Source: Fratercula arctica
Lineage: Eukaryota; Chordata; Aves; Charadriiformes; Alcidae
Direction of reading: 5' to 3'
DNA length: 64,000 bases
Assembly: GCA_947846985.1 (NCBI GenBank)
Contig: CANTUZ010000004.1
Location: 49,329,672 to 49,393,671, forward strand
Below are positions 23,901 through 36,100 of this stretch, piece after piece. The number at the start of each line of letters is the position of its first letter. The first letter of the stretch is position 1. The translations under genes and the position numbers were made by a program. The notes below the pieces were generated by a model, which was not told where the DNA came from, searched no databases, and saw nothing but the letters and a program-made list of their open reading frames with translations.

Positions 23901-25113
23901 AACGCAGGAAAACAGCACCTCTAAGGAGAATTAGGTCAAACGTTTATGCGGAAACACCTTTACACAGGAAATTCTTTACCAGACACAGTGAAGTCCTCAC
24001 AAGCAAGCATTGAACAAGGAGCTACAGTGGGGCGCTTGCAACATGCTGGAAGGGCAGCCAGAAACTGCTTAAGGATTAAGAGTTATCTGCATTTTCCTCC
24101 TCAGTTCTGCTGGCTTTGACATCTTAGATGATAGCTTATTAAACAAAACACTGTCACAGCGTCTACTAACATCAGATCTGGCTTCTGGGCTAAGGACCTG
24201 CAGATCAGCCACAACCTGCCTGAGAGAATGACCCTATATTGCAGACTCCACAGAGTAAATATACTGTTCTGTATGTGCGAGTAAACAGTAAACATACTGT
24301 TCTGTATGTGTCAGATCTCTGCACTTTTTAAGTCAAGAAGGGAGAGGGAATGAAGGTTCTTGTTATTTTAATCCTGGATTAACAACCTATGTTTTCTTTC
24401 CCTTCCTCCTCCACCCTGAACGGCTTTGGGAGTTCCCTGCTCCCAGAGGGCTAAAAGTTACTAACGCACACCACAAATAGCTTACCACGAGTCACGGATC
24501 TAGGCAAAAGGACGCTTTCAACACATTCCTTTTCTGCAGTGAATGGATAAAACCTTTCTTTAACCACTCTCAACAACAATTATTCAATTTAAAGAATTGA
24601 AAGAAACGGGGGGGGGGGGGGGGGGGGAGGGGGGGCGGGGCGGGGGGAAGGAAGCACAACATCTAGCATGTCTTCGGTACAACGCTATTTGAAAGTCCAA
24701 GGAAAAATGCTAACCGAAAATTACGCCTTTTAGAAACATTGCCGTGCTTCGCTACCTCCGGTGCTTTGCACTCCCCGCCCGCTCCAGCGCCAGCCCCAAG
24801 GCAGGCCCCAGGCCCCCACAGCCGGACCCACGGCCCCCCACCCGGGCCCACACACCGCTGCCGCACCTCTCACTCCCAGGCCAACTCCCCGCTGCCAGAA
24901 GACAGCGGAGCCGCCTCATTCGCCAAGGAGACTCCCTCAGCCAGGGCAGCCAGCGCCACACCCCCCGCCCGCCCGCCCACACACCGGAGCACCGGCAGCT
25001 CTACAGAGGAAGCAACCCCCCCTCCTCTCCCCAGCCACCCCGGTCCTTCACCGCATCTCCCACCTGCGCTGTCCGCCGCCGTGGCGCGGCAGGCCCCGCT
25101 GCCCGCCCAACAT
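17999..25113 (-). CDS. Second SLBP-like gene (SLBP2-type histone stem-loop-binding protein)
   Basis: Predicted to bind the histone mRNA stem-loop. Minus-strand exons: 1 25064-25113 ([16 protein letters not shown]), 2 23329-23445 (SDSLAFDE), 3 21584-21688 (STTPE..., C-P-N-W, MRTSNK), 4 20724-20855 ([31 protein letters not shown]), 5 18071-18239 ([20 protein letters not shown], then [14 protein letters not shown]). Exons 1-4 join in phase 2. Exons 4-5 give a complete RNA-binding domain with the TPNK motif. Exon 5 either stops at TAA 18071-18073, or is spliced at 18091/18047 over a 45-nt GT-AG segment into [15 protein letters not shown] (stop 17999-18001), which resembles the human C-terminus EDEFDLEACLTEPLRD. 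The exon carrying KRKLL (canonical exon 4) is not found between 21.58 and 20.86 kb. Divergence from canonical SLBP fits the oocyte-type SLBP2 known in frogs and fish; that identity is inference. Confidence 0.82.
18621..19155 (+). mobile_element. Solo ERV LTR with 5-bp TSD
   Basis: Begins TGCAGTGACTTTGGCTGGGA and ends ...GGGGTCAACCCACA, so TG...CA. Flanked by a direct repeat AGTAT (18616-18620 and 19156-19160). Internal blocks 'acagctgactc...', 'catattccacaccatata' and 'tcatgctcagcaataaa' are typical of a widespread bird ERV LTR family. It sits in the intron between exons 4 and 5 of the second SLBP-like gene, antisense to it. Confidence 0.85.
24608..24648. repeat. Poly-G / G-rich homopolymer
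   Basis: About 40 nt nearly all G, interrupted by a single A and two C. It lies about 420 bp downstream of the first exon of the second SLBP-like gene, inside its first intron on the minus strand (C-rich in the transcript). Exact length is likely unreliable because such runs are hard to sequence. Confidence 0.85.
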
Positions 25114-25560
25114 GGCTGAGGCGAGCGGCACCGCCGCCGCCACCCAACATGGCTGCACCCGCCGTGCGGCACCAGGCAGCCCGCAGGCACCGCCTTTCCT
25201 CCCGTGAGGGGGCGGCACCGGAAGCAGCGCGCATGCGCGCCGTGCCTGCCGAGCGGGCTGCGCGGCCGCTGCGCATGCGCAGAAAGACCCGTGAGGAGGC
25301 ATCGGGGTGCCGCCGTCCGGAGAGGGCCGTGGGGTCAGAGCGTTAATTCAGCATGGCGGCGGCGGTAGTAGAAGATGTCGCTCCTGCTAAAAAGCCGGTG
25401 AGGGAGAGCGGGGGGAAGGCGTCGCGTCCTCCGGGACGCGCTGCCGTGAGGCGGCAGGGCGCGGCTGCCCTCACGGCCTACCCCTAGCCACAGGCCCGCT
25501 CCGCCGGCGACACCCCGCCCTCGACACGGGAGCGTTACCGTTACCTCACGCATCAGGGTC
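24750..25560. promoter_or_regulatory. CpG island, probable bidirectional promoter with NRF1 sites
   Basis: CpG-dense block covering exon 1 of the second SLBP-like gene (minus ATG at 25111-25113). Two palindromic NRF1-type sites, GCGCGCATGCGCGC (25227-25240) and TGCGCATGCGCA (25270-25281), lie between this ATG and a plus-strand ATG at 25353. The arrangement is that of a divergent housekeeping or germline promoter. Long open frames here (e.g. 24744-25346) are compositional. Confidence 0.7.
25353..25397 (+). CDS. Candidate first coding exon of an unidentified divergent transcript
   Basis: ATG in good context (cagcATGGcg) opens 15 codons, MAAAVVEDVAPAKKP, ending exactly at a GTGAGG donor (phase 0). 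It faces away from the second SLBP-like gene across two NRF1-type sites. I do not recognise the peptide, and no convincing continuation exon was found before the TMEM129 3' end at 30.1 kb. It may be the start of a small gene, a promoter-divergent noncoding RNA, or chance. Confidence 0.25.
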
Positions 25561-25999
25561 CCTCATTCGGGCTTGGTCATGCTCGTCGTCTGCGAGACGT
25601 GGCGAACGACATCAGCTCGGCAAAGGTGGCTGCTGCGCTCCAGAGAAAGGTGTCCCATGTTTCATACCATTACCAGAACGCACGACCTTCCTCTGTTTCC
25701 TGCGCTTGTGAACATACCTAAGCAATGCCACAATAAAAAAAATTTGGTTTATACAGGGCACATCGTCGTTACGATGTCTCCCCTGGAAAATCACATTTCT
25801 AGTCGTCGCCCCTGCTGATTTTATGACACCCACTGTCACTCCTCCTTTGCTCCTGCTAGCTATAGAAAGTATTTGTTGTTTGCTTGTTTGTTTGTTTGTT
25901 TTCCTGCGATACATACATTTTTTTTACATACCTCCTTCCATTTATGCAGCCCTCTGCATTCAGGTTATAGTAGGAACATCCAGGTGCACCTTCAGGAGA

Positions 26000-28900
26000 A
26001 TTTAAGCCCTCTTTGTGTTCACATGTTCTCAGCTAGAACACTGTACACCGGTAAGTCAGGCTGATTTCCACCCATGCAAAGTCTTAACTGGTAAACAGAA
26101 CTTTAAAATGAAAACCAGAAGTCTTAACATAAAATCAACTGTATTTTTATTCATCTCTTCAAAGAGTTTTAAGATAAACTACATGTATTCATTAAGCCTT
26201 TTCCTTAAAGGCTATCCAAATAATACTGTCCATTTTAAAATAGGTAAGCTACCTAGGGAAAAAAAAAAAAAACAAAACCCAAAAAACCAGAAATAACAAA
26301 CCCTGTGGTATATCTTTGGAAGAAAATGTCTTGTAATGCATGTAAGACCTTGAATATATCTGAACTCCTCAAATACCTCAAAGTCAACATTCCTTAAGAA
26401 ATGGCACTCAGAACTTCAGTCAGTTACTTCTCACTGAGGTTTAGCCTGACTGGAATGGTACCCAGCTGCAGTCTACCAAGTTTCAACACAATAAAAATAA
26501 TCATACTTAAGAGATCACATAGTAACCTGGTATTCTGGTTTCAAGTTAATGGCAAGCCTCATGGTAAACAACTGCATTCATATCATGGATTCAAAATATG
26601 TTCTGCTTGGGCAAAATGCCTTTTTTGGGTTAGCAAACTATGTTAACCTAAAATACCAACTGCTAACATATTTTGCCAATATTTTCTGGAATGCTACAAT
26701 TACAGAAATAACACAACCGTGGAAATAAATCATATAGCCACAGCCCATATTTTCAGAAATAACTATTCAGATGCAGCACAGCGGGAAATTTGGGCTGTAC
26801 ATGTATACATACATATGGAGTATTTACACTGACACTGTGCACCCACATATAGATTGTCTTATTGTAATGACATTACACTTAAAGAACGTACACACAGCTG
26901 AAAAAGTAACACTAAATCACTAATAATTCAAGAAAATTCTTAAGTAAATATTTTAGTGCATCACATTACTTCATTAATTTTTTTTCTTAGAAAAGTGCTG
27001 TAAAAAGACTGATTCTAAACCCTACACCCTTATGTTTAAGAAACATATCAAGGTTGGGTGGAAGGCAATGTATTTCTTTTCACTGCAAACAGCCCTATAT
27101 GTGAACGTGGTTCTTTGGATGATGACCTGAAGCTATCACGAAGACAAATGCCTATTTTTGTACTCTATTATTTTCATGTCCAGTGATTTATTCAAGACAA
27201 ATAAGATACCAAATGACTGTGCAGGGAGAGGTCACGGTTTCTCCTTCTACTGTCTGTAAGAATGTCATACGGATTTTTAACAAATTGGTTCTCTAACACA
27301 GCCTTTAAGAAGCTCACAAACTTTGGAGGCGTGCCAGATTACTTTGAGAATTTGAACTTGGAAAAAAAAAATGGTTGTTTTAAGGAATTTAAGCCAGAAA
27401 CTATTATTAACATAAATCATAATTTTATTTTGGTAATTATTACTAAGTTTTCTAAGAGGCACTTCTGTGGATAGAGCATTACCATTAAAAGATGCAAAAG
27501 TATTATACATTTATAACTGTTACTTTGTCATACAGTTATATTGACAAAAGAAGTAAGATGAATAAAAGCAAAGTTCCACTGAAATGAAAACTTCCAACCA
27601 ATTCAAAGTAGATAAATAACAACTCCACTGCACAAGCAGTTAGGAAATTAAAGCTCTTATTACATAAGATACTATTGGCAACTGACCTGTTTTTCTTGTA
27701 TAAAACCATTTGCAATTACATGTATCTATTACCTAAGTTTCTCAAGGCCTTTAGGATTTTAACTTCACACATCTTTACAATACATATTTTTATTCCAAAC
27801 AGGAAAAGAGTTGAATGACTGTCAGTAGCAAAGCCACAGCTCCAAAATCCTACCCTCTCTTCTGCAACTATTTCAGGGACCACATCCCTTGTATCTGTGC
27901 CACATTATGTAAACTTTCCAGAAGTAAATGGTACAAAATGCTTATTTGTAAAGGCTGCTGTGTAATGAGGAGGTGCGTGTCAGATGACAGCACCCAACCC
28001 TGTAAGAATCTTCCAAAGGTTAAAAAACCCTGCAGAGACCATTTCAAACTTCCGAATAGCTTTCCCACAGAAGTACTGGAAAATACTTTAAATTCAATCA
28101 CTGAGCAGCTCCTTGATTTTTTTATTAATTTTCAGACTTGTCAACAAATCTGTCTGAAACTCATGAACTCAATTTAATCCTATGCAGGTGAAGAGGGACA
28201 GGCCACTTAAGATCTCTTCGGGAAAGAGACAATAGGTAACGAAAAACAGAATAATCACCCTTATTAATAGGTAGTACAGATAATTGCATAGTAAATGTTG
28301 TATATGTAATGACAGAGATATGCTCAAGCAATTTGGACTTTTGTCCAAACTGTTTGGACTTTTGTAAGTGCATATTATTAAAAAAGCCCAAACAAATAAC
28401 CCAATACCAACAATGTAACATACATGTTAGTTCTCAAATAATGCTGTCAAATCTGTTCTCAGTTCCTTATCCCTCTCCAAAATACGGCTTGCAGTGACAT
28501 TCGTAACCATTTCCTGGCTGGCTGGCTCTAAGTGCAGTTCGGTGCTTTCACCACTCAACCTGTAGCTAGGCTGAGACTAGTGGAATCTTCCACGGTTGTG
28601 ATTCCAGTACTTTACTGTTTTTAACATCCTGCCCCCTATTCTGGCTCAAAGCAGTTCTGCCTATCATGGTAATCAAGATATTTTCAGTTAACCACTGGCA
28701 TGTCATCTGTGCAAGTGATTTACTGATAAAATCCTTCTGATTATACAGGTGGGAGGTATTAGGGCTTTTATTCTCCTACATCAAAGCATCACAATCTTCC
28801 TTTCTCTCACTGTTTGACCCACCTGTCTGCCTGGGGTTAATATCCCTCTAAAGATGGACAACCCAAGCAAGCAAATACCCACATCTCAGCACCTGCACTG

Positions 28901-30104
28901 CACTGGTCAGTGTAAGAACCCAAACATAGGTTCTCCAGCAGCTCAAGGCTTTCCACCAAGCAGTATGCCAAATAATCGTCCATTGAAGGGTGTCATGGAC
29001 AACTAGAACACTAAGCACTACACGTAGGCCTCTTAAATGTATGGAAAATGCTTTGATTTTAATTTACAAATCATTCTGATGCAGATGAGATCAAGAAGTG
29101 TGCATCAGTACCCTATGAATATTAAAACAGCAAATACTGCTTATGATCAGTCTTCGACTCACAAGCCTGAAAAACTTTCATTAATGATGATCATTCTAAC
29201 ATGGCAACTTGTACCTCTGTGATACTGGCATCTCTGTCAGGGGAAAGCTTACCCCTCAGAAAAAGCTCACAGGCTTTGAAATGTCTAAGCATTCTTGCAG
29301 AGTATTTAGACAGTTCAGATGTTTGCTGCACTCCCTTCAAATGTATAAAAAATAATCCAGCACCTAAAGAACATCGAAACCCTAAGCAACGTAGGTCCTG
29401 GAAACCCAACAGATTTAACAATGCATAGCATTAGCAGCGTAGGTAAATGGGGTATGTTTCTGAATCCTTCTGTTGTTTGAAATAAATACATCCATAAAAA
29501 AAATAAGCTAAAGGCAGATTAATGGAATAAAAGGTCCCTATGGGAGTTGTACATCTTCAGGGATTAAATTCCTTAGCCTACAGAGACTGATCCTGTTTCT
29601 AAGTGGAGGGGATCAGCAGAAGGAACACAACTGGTCTACTTTTTGGTGAATACTTGCAAAGGTTAGTAAGAAATTTACAAATGGATTAAAGAAGAACAAA
29701 AGTATCAATGAAGTCTAATCAAAGTAATTTTCTTAGTTAGCCCTTTACTCAAGAATCAAAACCCAAGTTAAATTTAAAAATTTAACCTACGTTAAAACTT
29801 GAAAAGAGAATAGTACTGCAAATATAGAGGGATACACTTATTCCATTCAAGACATAGGACAGCAAAATATGTATTAAAAAATAATAATCCAGAAACTGAC
29901 ATCTGGTGAATAAAAGCCAAAGATACTAATAAAAGTGGAGAGGAAGTGAAAAGATTTACATCTGTTTCCAACACTGTAAAAGAAAGCTTTGGATTTTGCA
30001 CCCCTGTAGAACGTGAAGTCTCAAACAAATTGAACAGACCTTTTAACCAAACCCATTACGAAATACACTCAAATTTAAAAAGTTAAAACATACCCAAGTG
30101 TTAT
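26000..30104 (-). other. TMEM129 3' flank / probable 3' UTR
   Basis: AT-rich, no recognised coding sequence. It follows the TMEM129 stop on the minus strand. Several AATAAA motifs occur on the minus strand (for example near 28766, 27787, 27424 and 26146), so the 3' UTR could end at any of them. A plus-strand open frame at 27815-28177 (120 codons) has no recognisable features. Confidence 0.45.
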
Positions 30105-33100
30105 TCACCTTATTATGCAAACATCTAAAATGCAAAATTTGGCTCGGCAAGTCGGACAAGGCACTTGGCTTGACAGCCAGGTCTCTGGGTGCTGCTGATC
30201 CTGTCGGCTGGCAAACCATTTGCCCATGCAGGTGAGGCACCACATGGGACGACAGTAGCATTGCTGGCATTCCCCTTCGTTTGGCTCCTGGCAGTTCTTG
30301 ATAAGCTTGATGTTAGCGATAGTCTGCATACACCCTATGCACGGCTCCAGCTCCTAAAGGAGAAAATGTCAAAACTATGAACTGCACAGAATGGTTTCTG
30401 TTATTGCTCTTCAAAGGCTTCTAGAAAATTTTGAGGCAGAACTGCCCTACCAGAACCAGCAAATGCTTTCAATCTCCAGAGCCATGTTTTATTAGAACAC
30501 CCTCTAATGAATGACAACAAAGTATCTCTTTAAACAGAAAACCCAGAACTGCTACATGAGACTGATTAAACAAAAATGACTGAAAATAAATGTTCTTTGT
30601 CTGAAGAGCTCCACCTGTTTGCAGAGCACAGCAGCCAGAGCAAGGTAAACAAGCAGCCATCTTTATCATTCAGACATACTATTTTTCAAAAAACATACCA
30701 ATATAAAGTAAGGAAAACAAACAAAGCAAACAGTTCTCACCACATACTACACCATCTTTGTAAGTAAGAGACATAAATAACAGAGGAAATCAGGGCTCTA
30801 TTGAACACAATGGGCACTCATCTTGAAGGACCAGAAATTTACTTAATTTTTATTGGAATCTTTGCAATCTTGGAATAATTGATATTTCCCCACCGTTAAT
30901 TATGCCACATGAACTTGCAGTTGCATAAAGGGAGATCGTCTTGCTATGAATTGTTTTACAACTAATAATAATTAGCATTTTCCATGTGTCTTCTAGCCAA
31001 AGCTGTCCAAGAGCTTGACAAAGTTCAAAAGACAGCACACTGGACAGGCTTGGAGACCGGAATCCTATTCATACTGCTACCAGTGTAACAGAAAGCAGCT
31101 CTGCTTTGTCGTCTCCAGTTCCCACCTCCAGTGTCTCTTCCCTTCAAGCGTTTGTTCACCCACACTGGTGGCTTGACTGTGGAGTGGATCCAGATGAAAA
31201 CTAGTCATCTTTCTTTGCCTCTTTTCACCTCGATTATTTCCGCCAACTAACTTCACCACAGACAAAATCTTGTGTCAACGAGGGGACGAGGAGAGTGCAG
31301 GAAGCAGGGCTGCTTCTTTCAGAAGCTGTATCAGCTTTAACTTGTGAAATTAGGTCTTGTTGTAGTTTTTAGGCAGGAAAAATTCTAGCACAGAAAGGTT
31401 CGCTAACTTTTTCAACTTATTCATGGAGCTTCAGAATAGGGGAAAATCCCATATTGTATTTTTAATGTCCATATCATAATTTCTGGTGTTATTTATTACC
31501 TCAATGTCAAACCAAAATTCAGTACCTCAGCTGACACTTTAATATGTCACAAAATAAAAGTCCTGCAAGAAAGCAAATCTCTCAAATGTATAATATCTTC
31601 CTTTATTTTGAAGATCTATTTTCGCTATACACTGCAATCAGAATGCACAAGCACATTATATGCAGACTTACCTCATCCAATTTTATTTTAGCTAGTTCAT
31701 GTAACCGAACAGCGAATACAGCACCTAAGCTGCACGACACTACCAAAGATACCAAGTACTCACCCCATTAGCTGGAACATCTGACACAGACTCACTGCAA
31801 GGTCACCACAACTAGTTTAATTAGTTACCTCTGGTACATTGAGCAGTGCTCCAGTCACACTTCTGATTGCAGCGCAAGTACAATAATGACTCGGTCTCTG
31901 AGAATATTACTGAAGGAAGGACTCCAGGGTGTTATTTACAATTAAAACAAGCCCCAATTAAGAATCATGAATTTATTTCAGCAGAAGATCCAGCAAAACC
32001 TGACTGTCTAGAAAAGCAAGCTGTAATGGAGCAAACCACCCAAAGAACACTAAAAACAGCTGTGACTCTAGATCCCCAGAAACTTCTGGAAATGTAACCT
32101 CATAATTTCCAAGTGTTTTCAAACATTATGTTTTATGGAAATTAGTATAAGGGACTTTCTTCCACTGTGCTGTTTCTCATGTCTCAAAAATGCAATGCTC
32201 ACAATACAGTTCGTCTCCTCATAGAAGGAACAGAAGAAACAGCCAGAACTACATTTATTACGTATTTACTGAAATGGAAGGTGAGCCCTTGTGACAGCTG
32301 CGCCCACCCTGACTGAGCAAACAGCACTTTGGTCCAGGCATCACCGACGAGGAGGCCTGACTGGAGTCACCCCTGCTGGGCAGACCTTGAGAAACTGTGT
32401 GAGGCCATACCTGCTCAGGAAGTTAAAGAATTTAGGCTATGTCTTATCAGGAGCTAATGATGCCAGTCTGAGATGGAACTTAGCAAAACTAAAACTGCTA
32501 CAACTGCACACCCTCACCAAAGGGGAGTCTGACTGTGAGTCAAGCACTTCATGCTATAAATATCCTAGTCCCCCCCAAGCCTGTTGAGCTCTCCTGCATG
32601 GCAGTGATCTCCCCTTGGGTAGGATACCTCACATGAGTACTCCTCGAGGTCTAGAGATCCCTTACCCGGAATCTGTTTTCTGCAGTGAGGTAAGTGACAT
32701 TTTATATCAGATATAAAGCATATTGTATACAAGCTAGCTTAGCTATTAGAAATGCAGTAAGTAGTAGAGTGTTTGACTGCTGTTTAACTACTGTTTGATT
32801 ACTGGTTAATAATAATTGTTTAATAATTACTGTTTAATCCATTCATGCACAATCAATTGACAATTCATTAGTTCTAACAATTACAAATCATTAATACATA
32901 GGGATTTTAAAACAGACTGTATCTGGCCAACAAATACATGTAAAGTGTCTACTGAACTCAATAGCACCTGAGAGTGCCCTAGTTCTTTTAACAACTCATA
33001 ATTGCCTTCATACCACTTACCACATGCTCCTAAAGGAAATCCTATAAATATAATAGAAGTGGCATTTGTCAGTTCCTGGATTTTATCTTCAACGTGTTGA

Positions 33101-36100
33101 TATTTTTTTACTTTCTCAGCTGCTGCGTCCACCAGAGATGTTAATTTGCTCTCACACCTAACTGCAATATCTACTACAAAAGCCTGGTCTCCTTTAACGA
33201 ATACCAGGTCTGGTTTTATAATTTATTTTGCTGGTCTTTCAGCAGCAGCTCCTGGAATACTACCCAGTTAGGGTTTTTTTTGCCTCATCTGCCAACAGTT
33301 CACATAATTGGTTATGTTCTTTAATCTTAGCATCTTGTACTGCTGGACAGTATTCAATAATATCCGAAGAGGTCTCATTTTCTGCCTTACAATGCTGACA
33401 TGACTTGATTTGAGTCTCGTCTTCCCCTTGCTAGAAATTCTCTGGTGGGATAGACTTTAGCTCTTAGTCATAATGCTGTGATGAGCTTTCTCTGAGGAAT
33501 GACTCTGTAATGTAGTATACAATCCAGATACATAATCCAGCTGTTACTGATTTTATCTCTTTCAAAGTTGGAAATTACACTGCCCTGGGACAGCAACTTA
33601 GTCCAATTAATAAACTCCTGTTTGCACCAGTTACAGGGTCTAGGAAAGATGGCTTCTGGAGCAGATATCTCCCATTCCGAGATCAGTTCCTCACCGCCTA
33701 ATTCCTCTGATATCACTACTAACTAAAAGGGGTAGCCAGACCCTGCCGAGACTTGTGTTATTTTCTCTTTCCAGGAACTGTACTGGGAATGATACCGGAA
33801 TGCCTCCCCTGGAGATCGGATTGATCATCAGAGGAATATTCATCCTTCTCGCAGCAGTAATCATCACCAACATGGACCAGATCCGATTTATGCCTTGACA
33901 AGCCAAGCACACAGAGTGGAGGCCCTCACTTCTTTTATTTGTGCTAATCAATACAGTAACTGTAGTACATTCTGCATCATACATGTTTAAAATTGATGGA
34001 AGTACAGAAATATTGGGAGAACCAACACAAAACCTAATAATGACCATCACTGGTAATCACACAATTGTAAAAGCAAGTAAGAGTCACCTTATTTCTGCTA
34101 CACCAGGTGACAGAATCTCTATTGAATGTAATGTGACAAATTGTTCAAAGGCAAACACCTACATGATGGTCAGGAAGATAAATCAAACTCAATGAAAAAG
34201 CAGATTAGGCTGTGCCTCACGCCCAAATTGTATAATTAGTTTCCTCTCTAATGACACAACTATAGAAGCAGTGTGCCTGTGGACAGGTAAAAGGAAAGAG
34301 CACGAAAATGGACTACCCTTAAAGGTCACGGTAACATCTGGTCCCAGACCTCACACTACACCGACAACTACCCCTACTACCTATCAGGCTACTCTCTATT
34401 CTGTTACTCCTGCAACTGACCAAGCTACGTATTCACAAATTTCTGCAATTGGACCCTATGCTATTAAATGCACAGAACAATCATATTTAACCTCTCATGG
34501 TCCCTGAAAAGGGTAGAAAAGGTCCATGTGCACTAATCTGTATAAAAGCACTTTGTGAAGACTGGTTGATAGAAGTTTTACCCATAATGTGTCCAATCAA
34601 TACAATGTATGAGTTTGTAACTTTGTAAACATTACTGGATAAGATTTTAATTCCAGAGGCCCAGTGACCTCATAGGCACTGTTAAAGGAAAACTACACAC
34701 TGTCATAGAACTGCCTAGGTTGGAAGGGACCTTTCAGATTATCCAGTCCAACCATCAACCTAACTCTGACAAAAACCATCACTAAACCATGTCTCTAAGC
34801 ACTATGTCTACTTGTCTTTTAAATACCTCCAGGGATGGTGCCTCAACCACTTCCCAGAGCAGCCTGTTACAATGCTTAATAACTCTTTCAGTGTAAATTT
34901 TTTTCCTAATATCCAGTCTAAACCATATCAAGACCTTTCACCCTTCCGCCCCAATTAACTTGACGCTGTTTCAGAAGCTACTGAAACAAAGACTTACAGG
35001 CCTTATTACAAAAAGTACAACAACAAAGCAAAACCACATCAATAACTGTACATCACGGTGGAGAAGAAATACACTGTACACTAGGAAGAGTGAAGAAGGA
35101 TGGGGACCACCATTGGTGGGAAACTCTATTAGGATGGTCTCCAACAGAAACAGCTCTATTGAACGTCATGTTACATCCTGTAGTAATAATGTTTGCCCTT
35201 CTGGTAGCTTCTATTGCTATTATTGTCTTTTTATATATTCAAGTTTGCTTTTGGCCTGATCAGTATCTCATTGTAAAACATACAGAATATCTTGCTACTG
35301 ATTGTGTGGAACTATCTTATAATTAACCTTTTAAATTTTGGATTTATCGTTTAATCCTCCAGTAGACAACATGACGCTATTACAGCCTTCTATTTATAGC
35401 ACAGAGGCAAGAGGTGACCGTACCACCACTCTGTGAAGCAAAGTGCAGTCACAGGGTGGAGTGTGACGGCTGTGCCCACCCTGCATCTATTATCTACAGC
35501 AAGATAAGTGACATTTTATATTAGATCTAAAGCATGCTGTATACAAACTAGCTTAATCATTAGAAGTGCAGTAAGTAGTAGAGTGACTGCCATGTAATTA
35601 CCATTTAATGACCATTTAATTACCGTTTGAATACTGTTTACTTACTGTTTGATAATCATTGTTTAATAATTATCAGTTAATCTTCATTCTATCATTGTTT
35701 AATCAGTGTTTAATAAAACCTTTTGGTTAACCTCACAATGATGACTTCTCTTAATAATTTGCCTGCGACAGCCCTAAGTAAACAGTTATCAATTACACAG
35801 TAATCACAGGCTCACCTATATTGAAAAGTACAATTATTACAGTGGATAGAAATTCTTACCTGAGTGCTTGGAACAGGATATGTCTGGTTAATTTCCACCA
35901 GAGATGTAAAGGTTTCTAGAAATAAATCACTAAGGCTTTGATGGATCACAACATTAGCTGCATTGCTGATGGGAGCATGGAGCTTTTCTCGGAGCTCCCC
36001 ATACTCTGTGGAGTTCAACCTGGAGAAGAGAAGATGGAACAAAATGTTACCTTGATTATGCATTCAAATACCTTGGTAGCACATCGTAGAGGTTAACATC

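Larger units (their letters stand above)
32290..35770 (+). mobile_element. Endogenous retrovirus with 5-bp TSD, internally rebuilt
   Basis: Bounded by TGTGAC... (32290) and ...GCGACA (35770), flanked by the direct repeat GCCCT (32285-32289 and 35771-35775). A 5' LTR-like block and a 3' LTR share the first about 22 bp and then the 'aagtgacattttatat' to 'tgtttaataatt' part. The interior lacks recognisable gag and pol. It carries a minus-strand R2-type fragment, then env-derived sequence on the plus strand interrupted by a CR1. The whole lies in the TMEM129 last intron, opposite to TMEM129. Confidence 0.85.

Noticed and set aside
24744..25346. 200-codon plus-strand open frame over the second SLBP promoter
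   Set aside because: Compositional, GC-rich, overlapping open frames in all phases; no domain.
27815..28177. 120-codon plus-strand open frame in the TMEM129 3' flank
   Set aside because: No recognised motif, ordinary AT-rich context, no splice or promoter support.
32845..33720. 28S rDNA target sequence next to the R2-type fragment
   Set aside because: Looked for the usual R2 target flank at both ends and found none, so an rDNA-derived insertion is not supported.
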